Assembly: GCA_022843625.1 (NCBI GenBank) | Contig: JALHNH010000020.1 | Location: forward strand, 44,958-108,957 | Length of the DNA stretch: 64,000 nucleotides | Direction: 5' to 3' | From: Bryobacter sp. | Lineage (GTDB): Bacteria; Acidobacteriota; Terriglobia; Bryobacterales; Bryobacteraceae | Part shown: one piece after another, positions 23,161 to 31,517 of the stretch | How the letters are laid out: the number at the start of each line of letters is the position of its first letter | Position numbering within the stretch: position 1 is the first letter of the stretch | Position numbers and translations under genes: made by a program | The notes under the pieces: model-generated | What the model saw: the letters and a program-made list of their open reading frames with translations, nothing else | The model's database searches: none | Told to the model about the DNA's origin: nothing

Positions 23161-24271
23161 TGTAGCACCGATTGCTGTTGCGATGAGTGGCGGCGTTGAT
23201 TCGTCTGTAGTGGCTGGATTGCTCAAGCGCCAGGGTGAACCCGTGGTGGGCTTGACGATGCAGTTGTGGAATCAGCGGCGGTTGCCGGAGGTGTCTAGCG
23301 ACGCGGCGACGGGCAGATGTTGTTCTCTCGATGACGTTTATGATGCGCGGTATGTGGCGCAGACGCTGGGGATTCCCTATTACGTAGTGAACTTCGAGGA
23401 CCGGTTTGAACAGCATGTGGTGAAGCCGTTTGTAGCGGATTATGTTGCCGGGAAGACCCCGATTCCTTGCACGCTTTGCAATAACTTCATCAAGTTTGAC
23501 CAGTTTATGGAGATGGCTGACGGGATTGGGGCCGAGAAGATCGCGACTGGGCATTATGCGCAGATTCGTCTGGATGAGGCGACCGGGCGTTGGCAGTTGT
23601 TGCGGTCGGCCGATGCGACCAAGGATCAGACCTACTTTTTGTGGGGGCTGACACAGGAGCAGTTAGCGCGGACAATGTTTCCGCTGGGCGGGATGGTGAA
23701 GTCGGATGTGCGGCAACTAGCGATTGATCTTGGCTTGCCGGTGGCGGAGAAGCCGGATAGCCAGGAGATCTGTTTTGTTCCGAATGGGGATTATGCAGCG
23801 TTTATCGATGCTTACTTCAAGGAGCAGGGGATCACGACGGATGTTACCAGTGGAAACATTGTAGATCGTGAGGGGAAGAAGCTGGGCGAGCACGCCGGGG
23901 TGCATCACTTTACGGTAGGGCAGCGACGGGGCCTGAATGTGGCGATGGGCGAGCCGCTCTATGTGATCCAAACGAATCCGGCGACGCGCGAGATTCTGGT
24001 GGGGTCGGGCGAGGCGTTGATGAAGAAGCGTTTTGTAGTGGGGGAAATCAACTGGATCTCGCTGGGAGTACCTACTGAGCCGCTGCGAGCGGAGGTGCGG
24101 ATTCGGAACCGTCATCAGCCGGCTATGGCTACTATCTATCCGAAGGCAAATCCAAGTGGGGCTGAGGTGGAGTTTGATGTGGCGCAGCGGGCGGTGACGC
24201 CGGGACAAGCGGCAGTGTTCTACCAGGGAGAGGTGGTAGTGGGCGGGGGCTGGATCGAGCGCGAGGTGTGA
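23153..24271 (+). CDS. mnmA: tRNA-specific 2-thiouridylase MnmA
   Basis: 372 residues. The PP-loop is AMSGGVDSS (about 11-18). The catalytic cysteine is expected at C109 in CTLCNNFIKF, with its disulphide partner in SQEICFVPNGDY. The TGHYA and QRRGLNV motifs and the C-terminal barrel are present. It thiolates U34 of Lys, Glu and Gln tRNAs using sulfur relayed from a cysteine desulfurase, which is encoded immediately upstream with overlapping ends. Additional cysteines (GRCCSLDD, and the first Cys of CTLC) are typical of non-enterobacterial members and may bind a metal or Fe-S centre. Confidence 0.95.
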   Translation: MSDVAPIAVAMSGGVDSSVVAGLLKRQGEPVVGLTMQLWNQRRLPEVSSDAATGRCCSLDDVYDARYVAQTLGIPYYVVNFEDRFEQHVVKPFVADYVAGKTPIPCTLCNNFIKFDQFMEMADGIGAEKIATGHYAQIRLDEATGRWQLLRSADATKDQTYFLWGLTQEQLARTMFPLGGMVKSDVRQLAIDLGLPVAEKPDSQEICFVPNGDYAAFIDAYFKEQGITTDVTSGNIVDREGKKLGEHAGVHHFTVGQRRGLNVAMGEPLYVIQTNPATREILVGSGEALMKKRFVVGEINWISLGVPTEPLRAEVRIRNRHQPAMATIYPKANPSGAEVEFDVAQRAVTPGQAAVFYQGEVVVGGGWIEREV

Positions 24272-25149
24272 GCAAGCGGCGGTCGCAGTTTCGGAATTCG
24301 GCTGAGGCTGCGCTGATGCGCGGATTGTTGGGGCTGGCGTCGGTGATGCCGCTTGGGTTTTCTGTTGGAGTGGCCCGAGTGCTGGACCAGGTGGCGCGGC
24401 GGATGCGTGAGAGTGGAGAAAAGAATCTGCGGATGGCCTTGCCTGAGGTGGATGCGGCGGGGACGATTGATCAGGTTTATGAGGGGCTTGGCAGGATGCT
24501 GTATTACTTTTCGCGGTTTGGGACGCGGAATCGCGGCAATATCGGGGAGTGGATTGAGTATGAGGGGTTTGAGCATTACCGGGAGGCGAAGGCCCGGGGG
24601 CGTGGGGTGTTATTTGCGACGGGGCATTTGGGGAATTGGGAATTGAGTGCATTTGCTCATGCGTTGATGACTGAACCGATGAATGTGGTGGTGCGGCCGC
24701 TGGATAATCCGCTGCTGGATGAGTTGGTGAAGGGGTATAGGACGGGATCGGGGAACAAGATTCTGGACAAGCAGGATTTTCTGCGGGGGATATTGAAGGC
24801 GCTGGGGAATAATGAGCCGGTGGGGATTTTAATTGATCAGAATACGTTGCCGGAGAATGGGAGTTTTGTCGATTTCTTCGGGATTGCGGCGTGTACGGGG
24901 ACAACGTTTGCGAAGCTGGCGCACAAGACGGGGGCGGCGGTGATTCCCGGCTATGCGTTGTGGGACGCAAAGAAGGGGAAGTATTTGTTACGGTTTGACC
25001 CTGTGTTTGAGATGAGTGGGGATGTGGTGGGGGATACGGCTCGGTTGACGAAGCATTTTGAGGGAGTGATCCGGCGGGAGCCTGGGCAGTGGTTGTGGCT
25101 GCACCGGCGATGGAAGACGAGGCCGGAGGGGGAAGGTGGGCTCTACTAG
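24268..25149 (+). CDS. LpxL/HtrB-type lysophospholipid acyltransferase
   Basis: 293 residues from a GTG overlapping the mnmA stop. The family catalytic HX4E-type motif is seen in ATGHLGNWEL. VVVRPLDNP, GILIDQNT, VDFFG and a C-terminal WLWLHRRWKTRP complete the lauroyl/myristoyl acyltransferase pattern. It most likely acylates a lipid A precursor or a related lipid at the inner membrane. A hydrophobic segment near residues 18-40 would anchor it. Position after mnmA suggests cotranscription rather than a functional link. Confidence 0.85.
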   Translation: MSKRRSQFRNSAEAALMRGLLGLASVMPLGFSVGVARVLDQVARRMRESGEKNLRMALPEVDAAGTIDQVYEGLGRMLYYFSRFGTRNRGNIGEWIEYEGFEHYREAKARGRGVLFATGHLGNWELSAFAHALMTEPMNVVVRPLDNPLLDELVKGYRTGSGNKILDKQDFLRGILKALGNNEPVGILIDQNTLPENGSFVDFFGIAACTGTTFAKLAHKTGAAVIPGYALWDAKKGKYLLRFDPVFEMSGDVVGDTARLTKHFEGVIRREPGQWLWLHRRWKTRPEGEGGLY

Positions 25150-25156
25150 TACCGAA

Positions 25157-25223
25157 TAGGGCCCTAGACAGTACCCTAGATGGCACCATAGGGCTAAGAC
25201 CTTAGGGACAATCGTACTGTCCC
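25157..25223. repeat. cluster of short dyads in the gap before the soluble hybrid kinase
   Basis: The 242-base gap (25150-25391) has a palindrome TAGGGCCCTA (25157-25166), a CCCTA/TAGGG pair (25174-25178 and 25189-25193) and a GGGACA/TGTCCC hairpin (25205-25210, 25218-25223). It might hold regulator sites or a weak terminator. I see no open frame or RNA gene in the gap. Confidence 0.4.
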
Positions 25224-25391
25224 ATGGCTTATCAAGATGTCCGGCTCGTCATAAAATACACAAGACGTTGGATCCATTACGGTTGGCTCTTTCACGTCGT
25301 GACCTGCACGTTGATTGCGGGTGTGCAAGGAATGTTGAAATAAATCGCGATTTTCTAAAGTAGCTAAGGTGTTTTGCCGATACGAGTATAG

Positions 25392-26504
25392 ATGCCGGAG
25401 CGCCTTGAAATAGATCGTCTGAAGCGCCAGTTTTTGGCGGCGCTCAATCATGAGGTGCGAACGCCGTTGAGCGGGATCCTTGGGATGACGAGTTTGCTGG
25501 AACAGTCGAACCTGAACAGCGAACAAAAAGAATACGTGCAACTAACGAAGGCTTGCGCTGAAGAATTGTATGCGGTGTTGTCGTCGACGCTGGAGTTTAC
25601 GGCGCTGGCGGCTGGGGATTCACAGGTAGACAACAGCGAGTTTTTGCTGCAGGAGGCGATTGAATCGCTGGCGGCACAGTGGCTGGTGAAGGCGCGACAA
25701 AAGGGGATTGCCTTTTATCTGCGGATCTCGGACGATGTACCGGAGGCAGCAAGGGGAGATGAGCTTCGGTTTCGGAAGTTGTTGCAGCATTTGCTATCGA
25801 ACTCGGTGAAGTTTACCGAGACGGGGCAGGTGGAGTTGGCCGTGCGGGTGGAGCCGCATGTTAGCGATGCTAGTTTGTTCTTGTTGACTGTTGAGATCAA
25901 AGATACGGGCATTGGGATGGATGGGGAACAGATTCAGAAGATCTTTGAATCGTTTGAGCAGCTTGAAAGTGGTTTGGCGAGGCGGTATTCGGGGATGGGG
26001 CTGGGGCTTACGCTGGCGCAAGGGTTGTCTAAAGTGATGGGTGGGGATTTGACGGTGGAGAGCAAGCCGGGTGAGGGGAGTTTGTTTGCGTTTACGATTC
26101 CGCTAGGATATTCGAATCTGGAGTCGACCTTTGTGAGGCCCGCTGAGCGCAAGGTGATGGTGGTGGATGATAACGAGGCGGCGCGGAAGGTGGCGGAAGC
26201 TTATCTGAAACGTGGCGGCTACAAGGTGACGCTGGCGACGGGTGGAGCTGAGGCTTTGAAGATGGCCGAGTCTGAGCGGTTTGATTTGGTGGTGATGGAT
26301 CTGCAAATGCCTGGCATGGACGGGATCGAGACGACTACGCGGTTGCGGGATATCAGTGGGTATGAGCGGACGCCGGTGCTGGCACTGACGGCAAATGCCG
26401 GAGATGAGTACCGGATCCTGTGTTTGTCGCAAGGGATGCAGGGATACCTGCCGAAGCCGGTGGATAGCGAGTTGTTGTTGCGGACCGTTCGGCAGCTTCT
26501 TTAG
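25392..26504 (+). CDS. soluble hybrid histidine kinase (HisKA-HATPase-REC) without sensor domain
   Basis: 370 residues. HisKA begins at once, with the phosphoacceptor His20 in ALNHEVRTPLSGILGM. The HATPase domain follows, with N-box LLSNSVKF, DTGIGM and GMGLGLTLAQ. A receiver domain (about 254-370) has acidic VVDDNEAAR, the phosphoacceptor Asp303 in VMDLQMPGMDG and a KPV lysine. No PAS, GAF or transmembrane segment precedes HisKA, so sensing must come from a partner or from short N-terminal contacts. It may feed an Hpt protein elsewhere. No response regulator or ECF link is visible other than the adjacent sigma factor gene. Confidence 0.85.
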   Translation: MPERLEIDRLKRQFLAALNHEVRTPLSGILGMTSLLEQSNLNSEQKEYVQLTKACAEELYAVLSSTLEFTALAAGDSQVDNSEFLLQEAIESLAAQWLVKARQKGIAFYLRISDDVPEAARGDELRFRKLLQHLLSNSVKFTETGQVELAVRVEPHVSDASLFLLTVEIKDTGIGMDGEQIQKIFESFEQLESGLARRYSGMGLGLTLAQGLSKVMGGDLTVESKPGEGSLFAFTIPLGYSNLESTFVRPAERKVMVVDDNEAARKVAEAYLKRGGYKVTLATGGAEALKMAESERFDLVVMDLQMPGMDGIETTTRLRDISGYERTPVLALTANAGDEYRILCLSQGMQGYLPKPVDSELLLRTVRQLL

Positions 26505-26531
26505 TTGAGGATCGCCGAGGGCAAAAAGTTG

Positions 26532-26562
26532 GGGATTTTTGGGTTAAGCTAGAGCAAATCCC
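26532..26562 (+). promoter_or_regulatory. dyad upstream of the ECF sigma gene
   Basis: GGGATTT (26532-26538) pairs with AAATCCC (26556-26562), nine bases before the ATG at 26571. It encloses a TAAGCT hexamer. It may be an operator or part of an autoregulated promoter. Confidence 0.3.
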
Positions 26563-26570
26563 AAAAGTTG

Positions 26571-27146
26571 ATGGCCGAACACGAAGAAGACATTACAGAA
26601 CTGCTGCACCGATTTCAGGACGGGGATGAGGTGGCGCGTAATGAATTAGTAGAAGCGGTGTATACGGAATTGCGAGTGATTGCGGCACGGCACATGGGCC
26701 GTGAGCGCGGGGAGCATACGTTGCAGACGACAGCGCTGGTGAATGAAGCTTATCTGAAGCTGGTGAACATTAAGTCCGCACAGTGGCAGGACCGGGCGCA
26801 CTTTTTTGCGGTGGCGGCTCGGGTGATGCGGCAGATCCTGGTGGATCATGCGCGGCAGAGGCTGGCAGGGAAGCGTGGTGGCGGGACAATGGTGATGCAG
26901 TTGAACGAGGCGCTGGTGTACTCGCCAGAGCAGCCCCAGGTGATGCTGCAGGTGGATGAAGCGCTAACGCGACTGTCGGGCGAGGATGAGTTGGTGGGGA
27001 AAGTGATTGAGTTACGATTCTTTGGGGGATTGTCGGTGGAGGAAACGGCGCATGTACTGAAAGTGCCGAAACGGACGGTAGAAAGAGAATGGACGTTCGG
27101 GCGGGCCTGGCTGAGGACAGAGCTTGGACCGAGCGCAGCAGTCTGA
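26571..27146 (+). CDS. ECF-type sigma factor of the kinase-linked acidobacterial group
   Basis: 191 residues from the ATG at 26571; the preceding TTG is less likely. Region 2 is LLHRFQDGDEVARNELVEAVYTEL with the following HTLQTTALVNEAYLKL. Region 4 is VIELRFFGGLSVEETAHVLKVPKRTVEREW. This layout matches the ECF group (TIGR02999-like) common in Acidobacteria and Planctomycetes, which lacks a membrane anti-sigma and is often paired with a Ser/Thr kinase. The next gene, 63 bases downstream, is exactly such a kinase. Activity is therefore probably set by phosphorylation; related sigma-kinase pairs are known to work that way. Confidence 0.88.
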   Translation: MAEHEEDITELLHRFQDGDEVARNELVEAVYTELRVIAARHMGRERGEHTLQTTALVNEAYLKLVNIKSAQWQDRAHFFAVAARVMRQILVDHARQRLAGKRGGGTMVMQLNEALVYSPEQPQVMLQVDEALTRLSGEDELVGKVIELRFFGGLSVEETAHVLKVPKRTVEREWTFGRAWLRTELGPSAAV

Positions 27147-27209
27147 AACATCAGTTATAATCTCGTCCTAAGGTGTTATCCGTAGAGACGAAGGAGAATC
27201 GAGGTACCG

Positions 27210-29486
27210 GTGGGCACTGCCAAGTTTGCTCAACTGAAGTCGATTTTTTCGCACGCCCTTGAATTGAAAGAGGGCGAAGTCGCGGCGTACCTGGATGACG
27301 CTTGTGCCGGCAACCTAAGCTTGAGGGCACAGGTAGAAGAAATGCTGCGGCAGGCAGCTACGGCAGATACGGCAATGCTGACCGATGTAGGGCAAGCACC
27401 GGCACATGCCCTGGAATTGGGGACTACGCTCGGGCAGCGATTTGTCTTGAAACGATTCATTGGGCGAGGCGGGATGGGGGAAGTGTATCTGGCTGAGGAC
27501 CTCGAACTGGAAGTGCATGTGGCACTAAAGACAGTGAGGGCCGGATTGCTGGGCACTCAAGGGGTGGCGCGATTCAAGCGGGAAGTGCAATTGTCAAGGC
27601 AGGTGACACATCCAAATATTTGTCGTGTTTTCGATGTGGGTAAAGAGGATGTGCGCGGACAAGCGGTGACCTTTCTGACAATGGAGTTTCTCGAGGGCGA
27701 GACGCTTGCGCATCATTTGGCTACTAAAGGAAAGATGAGCCTGGAGAAGGCCGAGCCACTGGTACGCCAGATGGCGGCTGGGCTGGCAGCGCTGCACGAG
27801 AAAGGGATCATGCACCGGGACCTGAAGCCAGCAAATGTGATGCTGGTGGGGTCGCGGTTGTGCATTATGGATTTTGGACTGGCACGGGTTTTTCAGGGTG
27901 AGGGATCAGACGAGCACTATACGCAGACTGGGGCGATTCTGGGGACGCCCGGGTATATGGCACCAGAGCAGCTGATGGGAGAAACAGCTACTGCTGCAAG
28001 CGACATCTATGCGATGGGGCTGTTGATTTTTGAAATGGTGACGGGGAAAAAGGCGTCGCTGGTGGATACGTTGGCGGCGGGCAAGACGGGGTTGCCAGCG
28101 AACTGGGAGGCAGTGATTTTAGGCTGTGCGGCGCGGGACGCGAGTTTGAGGCCAAAGACGGCATTGGAGGCCGTGGCGGGATTGACTGTGGCCGAGCCCA
28201 AGAAGCGTAAGCCGTTGCTGTTGGCCGGAGCGGCAGTGGTGATAGTGGCTGGCTTGATATCGATCCCGATGCTCCGGACGGGTGGTGGAGGGAGTTCCCT
28301 GCCCCAAAGCTCTATAAGTGTAAACGACGATATTCTTCGGGCCAGACAGTTACTGGAGCGCTACTACAAGCCACAGAATGTACTGGAAGCGATGAAGACG
28401 CTGGAGAAGGTAGTAGCGGAGAACCCGAATCTTGCCCTTGGACACGCGACGCTGGGGGCGGCGCAGTTTCGACTTTTTGTCGACACGAAGGATGTGAAGT
28501 TGCTTGAGGCGGCCCAGGAGGCATGCAAACGAGCCGTCGAACTGGATGGCGACATGGCGGAACCGCATGTGACGCTGGGGAATATTTATCTGTCGACGGG
28601 GAGAAAAGATTTGGCCCGGTCTGAATTGAGCACGGCCTTGAAGCTGGATTCCAAGTCGGCGGAAGTGCATTTTGGACTGGCGCAGTTGTACAGGGCTGAA
28701 GGCAGAAAGGCAGAGCAGGAAGAAGCCATACAGAAGGCCATTGACCTGGCTCCTGAAAATTGGGTTTTCCATAATTGGCGGCACGGAGAGCTGCGAGATC
28801 AGGGGAAGTACGACGAGGCGCTTGCAGAGATCTCGATTGCCGAAAAGCTAATGCCGGATAACCCTTTGATCTACAACAATCTTGGAGTTCTGCACTTACG
28901 GAAGACAGATCTTGGCAAGGCCCGTGTAGCTTTTGAGAAATCCATCGAGCTTGAGCCGAGGGCGCGAACGATGGGAAATCTGGGAAATGTTTACTATCAG
29001 GAGGGAAAGTACGTTGAAGCTGCGGGGATTTTGAGGAAAGTGGCGGAGATGGAACCGAAGAATTATTTGGCGCGGGCGAATCTGGCGGCGGCACTGGACC
29101 GCATGGCCGACACAAAGGCGGAGGCACTGGCTCAGTACCGGAAGGCAATCCAACTGGGCGAACCGCTACTTGAGGCAACGCCCAACGACGAAAGACTGAT
29201 CGGCAATCTGGCCAGCTATCAAGCGGTTTTAGGAAACCGGGAGCGCGCGACCGCCCTGATTCGAAGGGCAGTCGCGTTGCAGCCGGAGAATCCTAATGTG
29301 GCTCAGAGGGCGGTCGCTGTCTACGAATTTTTGAAGGATCGGGATCAGGCACTGAGCTGGGTTTCAAGAGCTCTGAAAAACGGGTATCCGCTGGAATCCC
29401 TGAAAAGTGATCCCGAGTTGGCGGATTTAGTGGCAGATCCGCGCTTCAAGAAGTTAGAAGTGAATGAGAAGGAGAAAAGAAAGTGA
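27210..29486 (+). CDS. PknB-type Ser/Thr protein kinase with transmembrane helix and C-terminal TPR array
   Basis: 758 residues from a GTG with GAGG spaced five bases upstream. The N-terminal 75 residues are helical, as in acidobacterial kinases. The kinase domain (about 77-330) is complete: GRGGMGEVY, VALKTV, HRDLKPANV, MDFGLARV and GTPGYMAPEQ. One transmembrane helix lies near 336-355 (LLLAGAAVVIVAGLISI). Residues about 370-740 hold at least eight TPR-like units (for example ALGHATLGAAQF, PHVTLGNIYLSTGR, IYNNLGVLHL). The kinase domain is cytoplasmic and the TPRs would be periplasmic. It overlaps the next small gene by four bases and probably controls the preceding sigma factor. Confidence 0.9.
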   Translation: MGTAKFAQLKSIFSHALELKEGEVAAYLDDACAGNLSLRAQVEEMLRQAATADTAMLTDVGQAPAHALELGTTLGQRFVLKRFIGRGGMGEVYLAEDLELEVHVALKTVRAGLLGTQGVARFKREVQLSRQVTHPNICRVFDVGKEDVRGQAVTFLTMEFLEGETLAHHLATKGKMSLEKAEPLVRQMAAGLAALHEKGIMHRDLKPANVMLVGSRLCIMDFGLARVFQGEGSDEHYTQTGAILGTPGYMAPEQLMGETATAASDIYAMGLLIFEMVTGKKASLVDTLAAGKTGLPANWEAVILGCAARDASLRPKTALEAVAGLTVAEPKKRKPLLLAGAAVVIVAGLISIPMLRTGGGGSSLPQSSISVNDDILRARQLLERYYKPQNVLEAMKTLEKVVAENPNLALGHATLGAAQFRLFVDTKDVKLLEAAQEACKRAVELDGDMAEPHVTLGNIYLSTGRKDLARSELSTALKLDSKSAEVHFGLAQLYRAEGRKAEQEEAIQKAIDLAPENWVFHNWRHGELRDQGKYDEALAEISIAEKLMPDNPLIYNNLGVLHLRKTDLGKARVAFEKSIELEPRARTMGNLGNVYYQEGKYVEAAGILRKVAEMEPKNYLARANLAAALDRMADTKAEALAQYRKAIQLGEPLLEATPNDERLIGNLASYQAVLGNRERATALIRRAVALQPENPNVAQRAVAVYEFLKDRDQALSWVSRALKNGYPLESLKSDPELADLVADPRFKKLEVNEKEKRK

Positions 29487-29728
29487 ATATTGAAAAGATA
29501 GAGTTGACCCCGGTAGAAATGCCCGTAGGATCGCCATTGGGAGATGAAGAGGACGCGCCGAGTTCCTTCCCGATCGATCCGATACCGGACGATTCGAAGA
29601 TCCAGGAAGACACGCCAGCATCATTTCCTATGGAGGATCCACATACCGATGACAGTGAGCTGGATGAAGACCGACCGTTGTCTTTTCCGATCGATCCTAT
29701 CCCGGATGATTCGGGAGTCAAAGGTTAG
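29483..29728 (+). CDS. small acidic three-repeat protein, unrecognised
   Basis: 81 residues from a GTG that overlaps the kinase stop (GTGA), so translation is coupled. I do not recognise a family. After a 22-residue lead it consists of three tandem copies of about 20 residues with the pattern EDxPxSFPxxDPxxDDS (copies 1 and 3 share SFPIDPIPDDS). It is strongly acidic, rich in Pro and Asp, and likely disordered, with no Cys, signal peptide or membrane segment. The nucleotide copies are also similar, indicating recent duplication. Placed between a kinase and a caspase-like peptidase, it could be a phosphorylation target, peptidase substrate or inhibitor; this is inference. Confidence 0.7.
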   Translation: MNIEKIELTPVEMPVGSPLGDEEDAPSSFPIDPIPDDSKIQEDTPASFPMEDPHTDDSELDEDRPLSFPIDPIPDDSGVKG

Positions 29729-29772
29729 CCTCAGTCGCAATTCAGTAAGGAATGGGGCTGGTTCTCATTGAG

Positions 29773-29784
29773 GGTGCCAGCACC
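29773..29784 (+). promoter_or_regulatory. small hairpin in the leader of the caspase-like peptidase gene
   Basis: GGTGC-CA-GCACC, a perfect five-pair stem in the 92-base gap between the repeat protein and the peptidase. It may be an operator half or RNA hairpin. The role is unknown. Confidence 0.2.
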
Positions 29785-29820
29785 AATTTCTTTAGCGGTG
29801 ACCCCGTGGAGTAAAAGAAC

Positions 29821-31500
29821 ATGAACGATACAATCCTGACATTCAATGGCATTGACCTGGACACGGGGGGCTATCTGCATTCACCGATGACGGCGAGGCA
29901 GTTGCGAACGCTGGCCACCGGTGGGACTGTGGACGAGAAAGAACTTGAGGACCTCAAGAATTACTGGGAGAGTCGCGGGCCGCACTTCGGGATGGTAGCG
30001 GGGCGGGACTACAAGAAGCTGGATGAGGCGGGTTGGGGTGTGATCTTTGCGGCCGAGCCGGAGCCCGGGGTGTATGAGGCGCTGAAGCCTTTGCTTGATC
30101 TGCGCAAGGAGCAGGCGTCGAAGAAAGATGAACGGCTTTACAAGGAATACACGGGGGCGAGCGGCTATCTGCCGGGCGACACGAAGCGATTGTTTCTCAG
30201 GCGAGGGGGAGCGCAGGTGTCTGGTGTGGTGGACCCGACACGGATGCCCTATTACCTGCTGATTGTCGGGGATCCGGATGTGATTCCGTATGAATTTCAG
30301 TATCAGATGGATGTGCAGTATGGGGTGGGCAGGCTGCACTTTGACCGGTTGGAGGACTATGCGCAATATGCGGCGAGTGTGATTGCGGCAGAGACGGGAA
30401 AGATTCAACTGTCGCGCAAGGCAACTTTCTTTGGAGTGAATAAGGCTGGAGACCCATCAACGCAACTCAGTGCGAAGTTTTTGGTAGATCCTCTGCACAA
30501 AGCAGTCAGCAAGGATCAAGAAGGCAAATGGGCCATTGACCTGATCGGCGGTGAAGAGGCGACCAAGTCGAGGCTGGGGAATTTGATGGGAGGAAGCGAG
30601 GCACCGGCATTTTTGTTTACGGCGAGCCACGGGATGGGTGGCAACAATGGTTCGGCAAAACAGTTGCCGTATCAGGGCGCGCTGGTGTGTCAGGAGCATC
30701 CAGGGCCTGGCTTTAAGGGGGACTCGCGGCCGTTCTACTTTGCGGGGGAGGACTTGGCGAGCGATGCGCGGTTGGGTGGAACAATTGCGATGATGTTTGC
30801 CTGCTATGGGGCGGGGACGCCGAAGTTTAATGAATTCCGGCAGATCGATGGGCAGGCAACGGCGGGCCAGATTGCTCCGAAGGCATTTGTGGCGGCTTTG
30901 CCGAAGGCGATGCTGTCCCATCCAAAAGGCGGAGCGCTGGCCGTGATTGGGCACGTGGAGCGGGCGTGGTCCTGCTCGTTTCTAAACGGTAAGGCTTCGA
31001 CGCAGACCTCGACTTTTGAGAGTTCTGTGAAGAAGCTGCTGGATGGCTATCCGGTGGGTTATGCGATGGAGGAGTTCAACAGCAAGTATGCGGAGCTGAG
31101 CAGCGAATTGCTGGATATGATCTCGTTGTTGAAGGTTCAGGAGAAATTGAAGGCAGACCCGACTGAGGAGTTTGTCAACAACTGGACTGAGAATTACGAT
31201 GCGAGGAATTACTCGCTGGTGGGGGACCCGGCGGTGAGGATGCCGGTTGTGGAGGGAGATGCGATAGCACCGCTCGAGCGCGAGTCGGTGACGGTGAATT
31301 TTGTTGCGCCGGTTTTGGTGGCGGCGCAAGCGCCAGCGCCGAGTGTTAGAGGAGTAGCAGAGATGTCTGCCGGGTTTGAAGTGGTCAGCGGGTCTGGCGG
31401 CGGCAGACTTGTGACCCGGGTTGAAGGCGACGGGGGTAACTATTGGCTGGCACACCGTGAGGCAGTGGAAGCAGAGATTGCACGGCGCAAGAAGGTGTAG
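29821..31500 (+). CDS. caspase/gingipain-like cysteine peptidase (clan CD, C25-like)
   Basis: 559 residues, with no signal peptide or membrane segment. A clan CD fold is indicated by the C25-like lead-in (YYLLIVGDPDVIPYEFQ near 144-160, DVQYGVGRL). A catalytic His270 follows in FTASHGMGG, and a catalytic Cys328 in MMFACYGAG after a hydrophobic strand. The region IGHVERAWSCSF and the C-terminal NYSLVGDPAVRMP also occur in C25-type proteins. The last 90 residues are an unassigned tail. The protein is cytoplasmic, unlike secreted gingipains. It follows ECF sigma, kinase and repeat-protein genes, so it looks like the output of that system. A GGAG ribosome site lies nine bases before the ATG. Confidence 0.75.
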   Translation: MNDTILTFNGIDLDTGGYLHSPMTARQLRTLATGGTVDEKELEDLKNYWESRGPHFGMVAGRDYKKLDEAGWGVIFAAEPEPGVYEALKPLLDLRKEQASKKDERLYKEYTGASGYLPGDTKRLFLRRGGAQVSGVVDPTRMPYYLLIVGDPDVIPYEFQYQMDVQYGVGRLHFDRLEDYAQYAASVIAAETGKIQLSRKATFFGVNKAGDPSTQLSAKFLVDPLHKAVSKDQEGKWAIDLIGGEEATKSRLGNLMGGSEAPAFLFTASHGMGGNNGSAKQLPYQGALVCQEHPGPGFKGDSRPFYFAGEDLASDARLGGTIAMMFACYGAGTPKFNEFRQIDGQATAGQIAPKAFVAALPKAMLSHPKGGALAVIGHVERAWSCSFLNGKASTQTSTFESSVKKLLDGYPVGYAMEEFNSKYAELSSELLDMISLLKVQEKLKADPTEEFVNNWTENYDARNYSLVGDPAVRMPVVEGDAIAPLERESVTVNFVAPVLVAAQAPAPSVRGVAEMSAGFEVVSGSGGGRLVTRVEGDGGNYWLAHREAVEAEIARRKKV

Positions 31501-31505
31501 TCGGC

Positions 31506-31511
31506 GATACT
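31506..31511 (+). promoter_or_regulatory. -10-like hexamer six bases before the DUF6544-like ATG
   Basis: GATACT ends six bases before the ATG at 31518. No convincing -35 or Shine-Dalgarno is seen. It starts six bases after the peptidase stop. Confidence 0.3.
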
Positions 31512-31517
31512 GGGGGC

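Noticed and set aside
23717..25189. Long open frame (about 490 codons) on the minus strand
   Set aside because: It lies opposite mnmA and the acyltransferase gene. The translation is low-complexity Pro/Ser-rich with no domain.
27156..27161. Perfect TATAAT between the sigma factor and kinase genes
   Set aside because: No -35 element is found at 16-18 bases, so a promoter here is not supported; chance is likely, although kinase transcription from it cannot be excluded.
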